Position numbers and translations under genes: made by a program | From: Cloacibacterium sp. TD35 | Lineage (GTDB): Bacteria; Bacteroidota; Bacteroidia; Flavobacteriales; Weeksellaceae | Length of the DNA: 64,000 nucleotides | Assembly: GCF_028864635.1 (NCBI RefSeq) | Contig: NZ_CP104850.1 | Location: forward strand, 688,001-752,000 | Reading direction: 5' to 3' | Shown: in pieces, positions 34,818-42,276 of the stretch | How positions within the stretch are numbered: the stretch's first letter is position 1 | Layout: each line of letters opens with the position of its first letter | Notes under the pieces: model-generated | Told to the model about the DNA's origin: nothing | Database searches by the model: none | Seen by the model: the letters and a program-made list of their open reading frames with translations, nothing else

Positions 34818-36161
34818 TTATTTCCATTTTCTAGCGTTTTCTTCTTCTTTTTCCATGTATTTTTTGATTTGGCGTTCTTCCCAATCTGTTCCGATACCGA
34901 AAGTCTTAATTCCGTGAGAAATTACGCCAATTCCCCAGCCTAACATCGGCCACCAAAACCAATTATATTTAGGTGAAGTTTGGAAATTAATAAAAATTAA
35001 GAATGGGATAAAGATGCAGTAAGAAATTAAGTTTCCGTAGAAACCTTTGAGTTCTTCTACTCGTTTTGCGGCTTTTTCGAAAGCCAATTGTTCTTGTGAT
35101 GGAGTATATGGATTCATGGAGTTCAATTTTTCTGTTAAAATAGGGAGTTTCACGCGAAAGAAAGTTTCTGATTTTTCTACAAAGACATTCCTTTCGGTTA
35201 ATAAATTATATCTCGAAACAATGTTCGCTAAACCTACGCCTGTAGATTTATTCGGCAATTCTCTGGTTTGCAAATTATTTTCGATGATAAGGTTTCCTTT
35301 TTCTGTAAATATGTTGATATTCAATGGTTTAGATGAGGTAGCAAAATTGTGTTTAATAGAATTTTCGAGCAAAAGTTGCAAAGAAAGTGGCACTACAAAA
35401 CCTTTTTTGTCTTCCTCTGAAATGTTGAATTCAAAGGTTACTGCGTCTTCAAATCTGGTTTTCAGCAGTTCGCAATACATTTTGGCAAAGTCTATTTCTT
35501 CTTCCACCGAAACCAGTTCCTTGTCTTTTTGTTCCAAAACATAGCGATAAATCTTCGACATAGAATTGGTAAAACGTTGCGCTTGAACAGGATTTTCCTC
35601 AATCAAAGAGTCTAAAACATTCAGGGAATTGAATAAAAAATGCGGGTCTAATTGATTTTTTAAACTTTCGAATTGTGCATTGGCAGATTTGGCGATGATT
35701 TTTTGTTCTACTACTTCTTTTTTGGTAGAGTTTTTCCAAGCGGCCATAAAACCTCGAACGTGACCAATTGCCGAAATCATAATCGCAAAATTGATAAAAA
35801 ACCAATTGATGAAGTTCATCTCACCGTTGAAGAATTTTTCTGGATTTTTGCCTTGTATAATAATGAAATTCAAATAATTACAAAAATAAACCAGCGCAAT
35901 GTTCATCACCAAAGTTCCTACAATAGCAGCGATGGTTCTTTTGCGCGTTTCCTCTGTCCACGAGAATTTAGAATCTAGATAATCGTTTAAAAAACCGTTT
36001 CCTAAACCTATGAAAAACGTATACATTCCAGAAATAAGGAAAGTAACAGAGTACCTTTCGAAGGTTTTTTCTCCACCATCAATTAAGAAGATAAAAAGAC
36101 TTACTATAATATTGATGTAGAGTAGGTTAAGCGCCGTTTTTTTGATTACCTCGAGTTTCAT
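34818..36161 (-). CDS. LytS-type sensor histidine kinase fused to a C-terminal 2TM domain
   Basis: 447 residues. Four hydrophobic segments (about 11-28, 38-56, 76-100, 115-135) lead into a short linker and the His-kinase domain: phosphoacceptor His174 in NQLDPHFLFNSLNVL, N-box SLQLLLENSIKHN near 255 and G-box STGVGLANIVSRYN near 312. After the kinase comes AFEKAAKRVEELKGFYGNLIS, two helices and WEERQIKKYMEKEE, a complete 2TM domain at about 360-445. So the kinase carries in cis the same module encoded by three neighbouring small genes. The signal sensed is unknown. Confidence 0.9.
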   Translation of the reverse strand: MKLEVIKKTALNLLYINIIVSLFIFLIDGGEKTFERYSVTFLISGMYTFFIGLGNGFLNDYLDSKFSWTEETRKRTIAAIVGTLVMNIALVYFCNYLNFIIIQGKNPEKFFNGEMNFINWFFINFAIMISAIGHVRGFMAAWKNSTKKEVVEQKIIAKSANAQFESLKNQLDPHFLFNSLNVLDSLIEENPVQAQRFTNSMSKIYRYVLEQKDKELVSVEEEIDFAKMYCELLKTRFEDAVTFEFNISEEDKKGFVVPLSLQLLLENSIKHNFATSSKPLNINIFTEKGNLIIENNLQTRELPNKSTGVGLANIVSRYNLLTERNVFVEKSETFFRVKLPILTEKLNSMNPYTPSQEQLAFEKAAKRVEELKGFYGNLISYCIFIPFLIFINFQTSPKYNWFWWPMLGWGIGVISHGIKTFGIGTDWEERQIKKYMEKEEENARKWK

Positions 36162-36184
36162 TTTCTAAAAATAATATTTTAAAA

Positions 36185-36478
36185 TTATTTTTCGTTTAAA
36201 ATTTCTTGGATTTTTCTTTCTTCCCAGTTTCTGCCTAAAAACAGCTCACCACCAAAAACCGATAAACCATGAGCCAATAAGCCGAAACCCCAGAAAAAAG
36301 CCGTGTAATAATTATCAATATCATTAAAACCTTTTCCGTCTACAATTGCATTAGAGAAAATAATAAATACGTTTACCAATACGAAAACCAAAGTGTGCGT
36401 GTAAAAACCTTTGATTCTTTTTACGTGCTTTCTAGCGTTTTCTAGTTTCTGTTCTTGTGTTGTTTTGTACGTTTCCAT
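36185..36478 (-). CDS. 2TM-domain small membrane protein (first of the operon)
   Basis: 97 residues: ENARKHVKRIKGFYTHTLVFVLVNVFIIF, a polar loop, FFWGFGLLAHGLSVFGGELFLG, then RNWEERKIQEIL. It is very like the copy at 34205 (GFYxHxLV, GLLAHGLSVF, GxNWEExKI). It is the promoter-proximal gene of the kinase operon, with a good -7 element upstream at 36526 and 23 bp before the kinase gene. A role in signal sensing or in modulating the kinase 2TM tail is inferred from co-location. Confidence 0.88.
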   Translation of the reverse strand: METYKTTQEQKLENARKHVKRIKGFYTHTLVFVLVNVFIIFSNAIVDGKGFNDIDNYYTAFFWGFGLLAHGLSVFGGELFLGRNWEERKIQEILNEK

Positions 36479-36525
36479 AAGTGTGAAATTTTATAAATTA
36501 ATAGGGTATTTCTTTTTTGATGGAA

Positions 36526-36533
36526 CAAAGGTA
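36526..36533 (-). promoter_or_regulatory. Candidate -7 element for the 2TM/LytS/LytTR operon
   Basis: Minus-strand TACCTTTG (TAnnTTTG), 47 nt before the first 2TM gene. Confidence 0.45.
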
Positions 36534-36602
36534 TCTCTGCTCACTTCTGAAAAGAAATAAGTTTTACTGAACTGTAAAAAATAGAAACTGAATCGTAGAA
36601 AA

Positions 36603-37073
36603 TTACAAAATAGGAATACAAAAATCTACCAAACACTTTTTCTGAGGGTGTTCTCGGTAATCATTATGGTAAATTTTATAAGGACATTCTTTTCTAAACT
36701 GATGCCCGTTTTCGTTCATCCAAAGGAAAAGTGCGTTCCAGGCAGTTTCGAATTCGGGGAGCGTAATTTCTTGTCGTGAAACGATATATTTCCCTTTTGG
36801 CAAAATTTCTAGGAAAACTTCGCCTTCATTTTTGATGGCTTCTTCTAGCAACATTCCTGCATGAATTCTCACTTTATTGGGAGCAGTAACTTTGAAACTA
36901 TCGTGATAAACGGTAATCATTTTCACATTTTCTCTAGGGAAAATATTTTTAGAAATAGCCCAAGAAATAAGTGTGTTGTAAGCGTTTCCTATATTCTGCA
37001 CACCTATGCTTAATACTGATGCAATCTGCATTTCTGGCATTTCTTTTATTTGGATATTGGCTTTGTTTTCCAT
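36603..37073 (-). CDS. GyrI-like (AraC effector-binding/SOUL-type) small-molecule-binding protein
   Basis: 156 residues: IKEMPEMQIASVLSIGVQNIGNAYNTLISWA at the N-terminus, GMLLEEAIKNEGEVFLEILPKGKYIV in the middle and AWNALFLWMNENGHQF near the end. These are hallmarks of the GyrI-like domain that binds amphipathic drugs and ligands (Rob C-terminal/BmrR type) as a stand-alone protein without a DNA-binding domain. It is a single gene with its own TAnnTTTG element upstream. Ligand unknown. Confidence 0.82.
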   Translation of the reverse strand: MENKANIQIKEMPEMQIASVLSIGVQNIGNAYNTLISWAISKNIFPRENVKMITVYHDSFKVTAPNKVRIHAGMLLEEAIKNEGEVFLEILPKGKYIVSRQEITLPEFETAWNALFLWMNENGHQFRKECPYKIYHNDYREHPQKKCLVDFCIPIL

Positions 37074-37119
37074 AAAATTAGGCTAAAAATAATCTTCGTA
37101 AGTCAAGCAATTACTTTTA

Positions 37120-37127
37120 CAAATATA
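37120..37127 (-). promoter_or_regulatory. Candidate -7 element for the GyrI-like gene
   Basis: Minus-strand TATATTTG, 46 nt before the ATG at 37073. Confidence 0.38.
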
Positions 37128-37166
37128 GGGTTAAAAACCAATCAGAAGCCTCTTATTATAAAAACC

Positions 37167-37197
37167 AAAAAACTCGAAGACGAATCCTCGAGTTTTC
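37167..37197 (-). terminator. Intrinsic terminator after the GLPGLI gene
   Basis: On the minus strand AAAACTCGAGGA pairs with TCTTCGAGTTTT around a TTCG tetraloop (one mismatch near the loop), followed by further T. It lies 32 bp after the minus-strand GLPGLI gene. Confidence 0.78.
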
Positions 37198-37228
37198 TGT
37201 TACAAAAGTTTAATATGAATGGAAATTT

Positions 37229-38116
37229 TTATTTTTTTGCTTTTTCTGAAGTGTAGATTTCTACGGTATTATTACTTGCGTTGTAGAAATCTTTAATTGA
37301 TTTTTCTTGATCATTCATCATTTCGCCCATCGTTTTATCATTTCCAGGCATCTTCATCGCTTTCATTTCTGGAGTGATTTGCGCTCTTATTGATGCAAAA
37401 GGATCTTTTTTATATTCCTCAAAAGAAGATTCAAATTTATCTCTGTTGATTATCGTTACATCATTTCTCGCACCGAATTGTGCCGATAGTTTTTCGCTGT
37501 AAGAAAGTTCTTCAAATTCTTTTAGCGGTTTATTAGCTGTTAAAAGCCAAGAGAAATTTTTCTCAGCATCTTCTATTTTTACAATTAATCCTGGCAAACC
37601 AGAGAATTTATACGGCCCATCTGGGAAAGGAATAGATTCTGTAAACCAAGCCGTCCATTTTCTACCACCGAACTCTGTGGTTGCTTTTTGAGCTTCGTAT
37701 TCTCCTATTTTTTGTTTATCGTTAGATATTTTCCAGTTGAATTTTGGCTCTTCATTATATCCAAAAACAGAATTCAGCATTCTTTCACTAAAGTTTACCT
37801 TCATGGTAGGATATTCTTTCGTGATTTTATAAGCAAATTTTGGCATTTGGAAAGATTTTGATAAATCTTTGAACACACCTGCTTTTTGCATTTTTTCAAC
37901 TTCAATTTTTAGGACAGAATCCTGTGAAACCGTCAAGTAATCTCTATAAAGTGATTTTTTATCGGCTACGTCTAGAATCATTACTGTTTTTTGTAAAGAG
38001 TCTATTCCTTTTTTGGGTTTAAAGGTCAATTCATAAAAAAATCTATTAGCAGACTGTGCATTTGCAAGAACTACTAAAAACAATAAAGCAAAGCTTAAAG
38101 ATTTATACCATTTCAT
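37229..38116 (-). CDS. GLPGLI family exported protein
   Basis: 295 residues with a signal peptide (MKWYKSLSFALLFLVVLANAQS). The family-defining motif is present as KFSGLPGLIVKI near 193-204, with the typical preceding EARKWTAWFTESIPFPDGPYKF. GLPGLI proteins are Bacteroidota periplasmic or surface proteins of unknown function, often next to TonB-dependent receptors or two-component genes. Here it stands alone, ending in a strong terminator. The C-terminal half is Lys/Asp-rich and ends with TVEIYTSEKAKK; no T9SS sorting domain is visible. Confidence 0.9.
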   Translation of the reverse strand: MKWYKSLSFALLFLVVLANAQSANRFFYELTFKPKKGIDSLQKTVMILDVADKKSLYRDYLTVSQDSVLKIEVEKMQKAGVFKDLSKSFQMPKFAYKITKEYPTMKVNFSERMLNSVFGYNEEPKFNWKISNDKQKIGEYEAQKATTEFGGRKWTAWFTESIPFPDGPYKFSGLPGLIVKIEDAEKNFSWLLTANKPLKEFEELSYSEKLSAQFGARNDVTIINRDKFESSFEEYKKDPFASIRAQITPEMKAMKMPGNDKTMGEMMNDQEKSIKDFYNASNNTVEIYTSEKAKK

Positions 38117-38243
38117 TTTTTAAATTTTATTAATTAGTAAGGGATTTTATACTTTGTTACAAAAATTTATGAAAAATTTAATAGCAACTCTTAGAAACGA
38201 TTCTCTAAGTTGATGTAACTTCGTTCTACCAAACTCAAAAATT

Positions 38244-38741
38244 ATGGACACCTTATCACAACTTAGACAAGAACTCGAACAAGAGTATCAAACCACTAAA
38301 AAGTTTTTCGAAAGATTTCCTGAAGGGAAAAATGATTATGCGCCGCATGAAAAAAGCATGAAGATGATGCCTCTTTCAGCACACATTGCCGAAGTTTTCG
38401 GTTGGCCAGATTTCATTGTCAAAACTTCTGTTTTAGATTTTGCAGCAGGAGATTATCAACCTACTTTTCTAGAAACTAGAGAGCAGCTTTTACAAAAATT
38501 AGAAGAAGATTATCAAAAAAGCAAAGCTACACTTCATGAAATTTCAGAAGACAAACTGAATGAAAGATGGCAAATGAAAATGGGCGAACAAGTTCTCGCA
38601 GATTGGGATAAATACGGAGCAATTCGTCATTCATTAAATCAAGCTACGCATCACAGAGCTCAATTGGGCGTTTATTATCGATTATTAGATATCCCAGTTC
38701 CTGGAAGTTATGGACCTTCTGCTGACGAGCAAGAAATGTAA
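38244..38741 (+). CDS. DinB-family four-helix-bundle protein
   Basis: 165 residues: LRQELEQEYQTTKKFFERFPEGKNDYAPHEKSMKMMPLSAHIAEVFGW at the start, with the first metal-ligand-type His in AHIAE, and RHSLNQATHHRAQLGVYYRLLDIPVPGSYGPSADE at the end, with the His pair HHRAQ. This arrangement is that of DinB/YfiT metal-binding bundles, some of which are thiol transferases. Substrate unknown. It is monocistronic and ends in a strong hairpin 3 bp after the stop. Confidence 0.87.
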   Translation: MDTLSQLRQELEQEYQTTKKFFERFPEGKNDYAPHEKSMKMMPLSAHIAEVFGWPDFIVKTSVLDFAAGDYQPTFLETREQLLQKLEEDYQKSKATLHEISEDKLNERWQMKMGEQVLADWDKYGAIRHSLNQATHHRAQLGVYYRLLDIPVPGSYGPSADEQEM

Positions 38742-38743
38742 AT

Positions 38744-38775
38744 AAAACTCCGAAATTTTTCGGAGTTTTTTATTT
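38744..38775 (+). terminator. Intrinsic terminator after the DinB-family gene
   Basis: Stem AAAACTCCGAAA / TTTCGGAGTTTT with a TT loop and T-run. Confidence 0.88.
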
Positions 38776-38811
38776 TTTATGATTTTAAAATCCACATTTA
38801 CAGATAATTTA

Positions 38812-38819
38812 TATTTTTG
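38812..38819 (+). promoter_or_regulatory. Candidate -7 element for the DUF885 gene
   Basis: TATTTTTG, 17 nt before the ATG at 38837. Confidence 0.42.
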
Positions 38820-38836
38820 TTTAAAATTTAAGACAA

Positions 38837-40627
38837 ATGAGATTCTTTAGAACGCCTATTTTAGGAATATTTGCAATGATGCTTTTCGTAATCAGTTGTA
38901 AAAAAACAGACATTGCTTTGCCAAAATCCGAAGCCAATATAGACAGCATTGCTTCTAAATATTATGAAGGTTACCTAAAAATGTTTCCTCTAGAAGCCAC
39001 TATGCAAGGTGATAATAGATATAATGACCAATTGCCAAATGCCATCAGTCAGGATTTTATTTCTAAGGAAATTGGATTTTATACCGAAACTCAAAAAAAG
39101 TTGCAAACTCTTGATTATGAATCTCTTTCTGATAAAGATAAAACCGTTTATGATGTTTTAGATTTTACCTTAAAAGATAAGATTGAAAAGTATGCGTATC
39201 ATCCAGAACTGATGCCTTTTAACCAATTTGAAGGTTTGCCATTAGATTTTCCATTGTTAGGAAGTGGAGATGGAAATCAACCGTTTAAAACGACTAAAGA
39301 TTATGATAATTTCTTGAAAAGAATAGATGCTTTTGCCGTTTGGATGAATACTGCCGAAAAGAATTTCAGAGATGGAATGAAACAAAATGTGGTGCTTCCA
39401 AAAAAATTGGTGGTGAAAATGATTCCTCAAATGAGAGGTGAAGAAATTATTTCTGAAAACTATGATAAAAATATTTTCTACGGACCTATCAAAAAAATCC
39501 CAGCCAATTTTTCTGCTGCGGATAAACAAAAGTATACCGTACTTTATCAAAACGCCATCAAAACGAAAATTATTCCTGCTTATAAAAGAATGGGTAATTT
39601 TCTAGAAAAAGAATATTTGCCAAAAGCGAGAAATACAGACGGAATTAATGCCATTCCTAATGGAAGCAATATTTACACGTATCTCGCAAAATCTTGGACA
39701 ACGACTAATCTTACTCCCGAAGAAATCAATAAAATTGGGTTGAGAGAAGTAGCCATGTTAAGAGCAGAAATGGAGAAAGTAAAAACTCAATTAGGTTTCA
39801 AAGGAACACTCGAACAATTCTTAGTAAGCCTAAAAACGGATAAAAAAGCAATGCCTTATAAAACGCCAGAAGAAGTAATTGGTGCTTTTAATGGGATTTT
39901 AAAGAAAATAGAACCTAAGCTTCCAACGATGTTTAGTCAATCTCCTAAAACACCGTTTGAAATCAGAAGAACCGAAAAATTTAGAGAAGCAAGTGCAAGT
40001 GCAGAATACAAACCAGGTTCTGCAGACGGAAGTAGACCGGGAATTTTTTATACACCCATTCCAGATGCTACAAAATATAATGTAACCAATGGTTTCGAAT
40101 CTTTATTCCTACACGAAGCTATTCCAGGGCATCATTATCAAGTTTCGCTTCAACAAGAAAATATGGAGATTCCTAAATTCATGAGATTTGGTTGGTTCGG
40201 AGCTTATGGCGAAGGTTGGGCGCACTATACCGAAACCTTAGGTCCAGAGTTTGGTTTGTACACCGATCCTTATCAAAAAATGGGTTATTTAAGTGATCAA
40301 ATGTTACGTGCAGTTCGTTTGGTAGTAGATACAGGAATTCATACAGGTAAAATGACCAGAGAAGATGCAATTCAATATTATCTGAACAATATTTCTGATT
40401 CTGAAGAAGGCGCAACTGCCGCAATTGAGCGTTATATGGCAATTCCGGGACAAGCATTAGGCTACAAAATCGGTTCGCTTAAATTTTTAGAATTAAGAGC
40501 CAAATATCAAAAAGAACTAGGTAAGAAATTCAGTTTGGCTAAATTCCATGATGAAATTCTGAACCAAGGATGTCTTCCATTATCCGTTTTAGAAAGAAAG
40601 ATGGAACTTTGGGTAAAGAAACAGTAA
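38837..40627 (+). CDS. DUF885 lipoprotein, putative zinc metallopeptidase
   Basis: 596 residues. The N-terminus MRFFRTPILGIFAMMLFVISCKK has a lipobox with Cys at 21, so it is a lipoprotein. The DUF885 domain carries LHEAIPGHHYQ with HEAIPGHH at 426-433, a variant of the HExxH zinc motif, and GEGWAHYTETLGPE about 25 residues later, supplying the further Glu ligand. MTREDAIQYY and AYKIG-like segments follow as usual. Members are predicted gluzincin-like peptidases in the periplasm or at the surface. It is monocistronic between two terminators. Confidence 0.9.
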   Translation: MRFFRTPILGIFAMMLFVISCKKTDIALPKSEANIDSIASKYYEGYLKMFPLEATMQGDNRYNDQLPNAISQDFISKEIGFYTETQKKLQTLDYESLSDKDKTVYDVLDFTLKDKIEKYAYHPELMPFNQFEGLPLDFPLLGSGDGNQPFKTTKDYDNFLKRIDAFAVWMNTAEKNFRDGMKQNVVLPKKLVVKMIPQMRGEEIISENYDKNIFYGPIKKIPANFSAADKQKYTVLYQNAIKTKIIPAYKRMGNFLEKEYLPKARNTDGINAIPNGSNIYTYLAKSWTTTNLTPEEINKIGLREVAMLRAEMEKVKTQLGFKGTLEQFLVSLKTDKKAMPYKTPEEVIGAFNGILKKIEPKLPTMFSQSPKTPFEIRRTEKFREASASAEYKPGSADGSRPGIFYTPIPDATKYNVTNGFESLFLHEAIPGHHYQVSLQQENMEIPKFMRFGWFGAYGEGWAHYTETLGPEFGLYTDPYQKMGYLSDQMLRAVRLVVDTGIHTGKMTREDAIQYYLNNISDSEEGATAAIERYMAIPGQALGYKIGSLKFLELRAKYQKELGKKFSLAKFHDEILNQGCLPLSVLERKMELWVKKQ

Positions 40628-40633
40628 AAATAT

Positions 40634-40659
40634 AAACCGCAGAATTCTGCGGTTTTTTT
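40634..40659. terminator. Bidirectional intrinsic terminator between the DUF885 gene and nth
   Basis: Perfect palindrome AAACCGCAGAA/TTCTGCGGTTT followed by seven T on the plus strand; convergent genes. Confidence 0.85.
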
Positions 40660-41278
40660 ATTTCTCAAAAAGCATTTTCGTGAGGTAATCTTTCTCCTGA
40701 TTTCCTCTGGCTGGAGAATATTCTCTGCCGTAGAAAATAATTTGAAGGTGAAGTTTATTCCAAGTTTCTTTTGGGAAAAGTTTTTTAGCGTCGTTTTCCG
40801 TTTGAACCACGTTTTTTCCTTCGGTTAATTTCCATTGTTTCATCAATCGATGAATGTGAGTATCCACTGGAAATGCAGGCACACCAAAAGCCTGACTCAT
40901 CACTACACTAGCTGTTTTATGACCTACTCCTGCTAAATTTTCTAAATCTTCAAAATTAGAAGGAACTTCGCCGTTATGTCTTTTCAGAAGCTGATTGGCC
41001 ATAATTTTTAGATTTTTGGCTTTGGTGGTAGAAAGTCCTATTTCTTTAATCAATTCCTTGATTTCTGGTTCTTCCAATACTGCCATTTTTTCTGGATTGG
41101 GAGCTACAGAAAACAATTTAGGAGTTACTTCGTTTACTTTTTTATCAGTAGTTTGTGCAGAAAGTGCAACTGCAACCAATAGTTCATAAGCATTTCTATG
41201 GTTCAGTGGAATAGGAACTTCGGGATAGATTTTTTCTAACTCAGTCATTACTATTTTTGCACGCTCTTTTTTAGTCAT
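40658..41278 (-). CDS. nth: Endonuclease III-like DNA glycosylase/AP lyase lacking the Fe-S cluster motif
   Basis: 206 residues of the HhH-GPD family, which removes oxidised pyrimidines and nicks AP sites. The helix-hairpin-helix region LENLAGVGHKTASVVMSQAFG contains the catalytic Lys121, and VDTHIHRL has the catalytic Asp139. In E. coli Nth the C-terminus carries Cys-x6-Cys-x2-Cys-x5-Cys ligating a [4Fe-4S] cluster; here the corresponding end, HLQIIFYGREYSPARGNQEKDYL onward, contains no Cys. The catalytic core is intact, so it should still be active. It is divergent from bcp with overlapping promoters. Confidence 0.9.
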   Translation of the reverse strand: MTKKERAKIVMTELEKIYPEVPIPLNHRNAYELLVAVALSAQTTDKKVNEVTPKLFSVAPNPEKMAVLEEPEIKELIKEIGLSTTKAKNLKIMANQLLKRHNGEVPSNFEDLENLAGVGHKTASVVMSQAFGVPAFPVDTHIHRLMKQWKLTEGKNVVQTENDAKKLFPKETWNKLHLQIIFYGREYSPARGNQEKDYLTKMLFEK

Positions 41279-41284
41279 TTTCTG

Positions 41285-41302
41285 TAAATTTGAACAAAAA
41301 TA
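41285..41302. promoter_or_regulatory. Overlapping divergent -7 elements for nth and bcp
   Basis: Plus strand TAAATTTG (41285-41292) ends 16 nt before the bcp ATG. Minus strand TATTTTTG (41295-41302) ends 16 nt before the nth ATG. The two point outward through each other in a 30-bp gap. Confidence 0.48.
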
Positions 41303-41308
41303 AGCATT

Positions 41309-41755
41309 ATGTTAAAAATAGGTGATACACTTCCTACGTTTCAATTGGATAATCAAGACGGAAATCTGGTAAAATCTTCAGATTTCAAAGGAAAAAAATT
41401 GGTGGTTTTCTTTTACCCGAAAGCCAATACGCCAGGTTGTACAGCAGAAGCTTGTAACCTTAATGAAAATATAGAATACTTAACGAAACAAGGTTTTACG
41501 ATTTTGGGAATTTCTGCAGATCCTGTGAAAAATCAAAAGAAATTTCATGATAAATTCGGGTTTAAATATGATTTATTAGCCGATGAAAACCATGAAGTTT
41601 GTGAAAAATTCGGGGTTTGGCAACTCAAAAAATTCATGGGCAAAGAATTCATGGGAATCGTGAGAACTACCTTTTTATTTGACGAAAATTCTGTTTGTAC
41701 AGAAGTCATCGAAAAAGTAGAAACCAAAAATCACGCAGCTCAGATTTTGAAGTAA
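41309..41755 (+). CDS. bcp: Thiol peroxidase of the Bcp/PrxQ type
   Basis: Reduces hydrogen peroxide and organic hydroperoxides with electrons from thioredoxin. 148 residues. The peroxidatic Cys44 and resolving Cys49 are in PKANTPGCTAEACNL, the CxxxxC spacing of PrxQ. TILGISADPVKNQKKFHDKFGFKYDLLAD and FGVW are conserved. Its gap of 30 bp to divergent nth suggests joint control of an oxidative-damage pair, but no operator is visible. Confidence 0.95.
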   Translation: MLKIGDTLPTFQLDNQDGNLVKSSDFKGKKLVVFFYPKANTPGCTAEACNLNENIEYLTKQGFTILGISADPVKNQKKFHDKFGFKYDLLADENHEVCEKFGVWQLKKFMGKEFMGIVRTTFLFDENSVCTEVIEKVETKNHAAQILK

Positions 41756-41758
41756 TCT

Positions 41759-42271
41759 TTATAAATCAGTTTCGAAATATAATAATTCTTCTGGATCACC
41801 ATCCATGAAGAATTTTTTTTGGAATTTTAAACCTAGCTTTTCTAATAATTTTCTGGAAGCGTGGTTGTATTCTACCGTAATTCCGCCCAATTTGGTAATG
41901 TTGAAATCATTTTTAACCAAATTTTTTAGAAAACTAGCACTTTCATAGCCATAACCTTTTCCTTCAAATTCTGGTAAAAAAGCAAAGCCAATATCAGGAG
42001 CATTATCTGTGTTTTCTCTAGCGTAAACTCCACAAGTTCCCATTTTAGAAGAATCTTCCTTTAGAATTACGGTAAAACTTCCGTAACCTAGTCTTTCAAA
42101 CTGAGGAAAACATCTATTGCGAATGTAGTTTTCGGTGTCTTCTATGGTTCTTACGTTTCTGTCACCAATATATTTGATGAAACTTTCAGAATTTAAAAGC
42201 TGAAGAATAAATTCGGCATCATCTAAATCTGTAGGTTTGAGTAAAAGTCTTTCGGTTTCGTAGGTTTTCAT
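41759..42271 (-). CDS. GNAT-family N-acetyltransferase (RimJ/RimL type)
   Basis: 170 residues beginning MKTYETERLLLKPTDLDDAEFILQLLNS, the usual RimJ/RimL-type opening. The acetyl-CoA pyrophosphate-binding region is GFAFLPEFEGKGYGYESASFL (Q/RxxGxG/A variant GKGYGYE), and the C-terminus has EYNHASRKLLEKLGLKFQKKFF. Substrate, protein N-terminus or small amine, is unknown. It begins 5 bp after the ChaA-type gene (whose stop precedes it on the minus strand) and converges with bcp. Confidence 0.9.
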   Translation of the reverse strand: MKTYETERLLLKPTDLDDAEFILQLLNSESFIKYIGDRNVRTIEDTENYIRNRCFPQFERLGYGSFTVILKEDSSKMGTCGVYARENTDNAPDIGFAFLPEFEGKGYGYESASFLKNLVKNDFNITKLGGITVEYNHASRKLLEKLGLKFQKKFFMDGDPEELLYFETDL

Positions 42272-42276
42272 ATCTA

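Noticed and set aside
35145-35165. parS-like sequence with TTTCACGCGAAAG inside the kinase gene
   Set aside because: Three mismatches to the 16-bp consensus; not credible next to the exact sites.
35047-35544. 165-residue plus-strand open frame inside the histidine kinase gene
   Set aside because: Antisense shadow of a strongly supported kinase; Ser/Lys/Phe-rich with no family signal.
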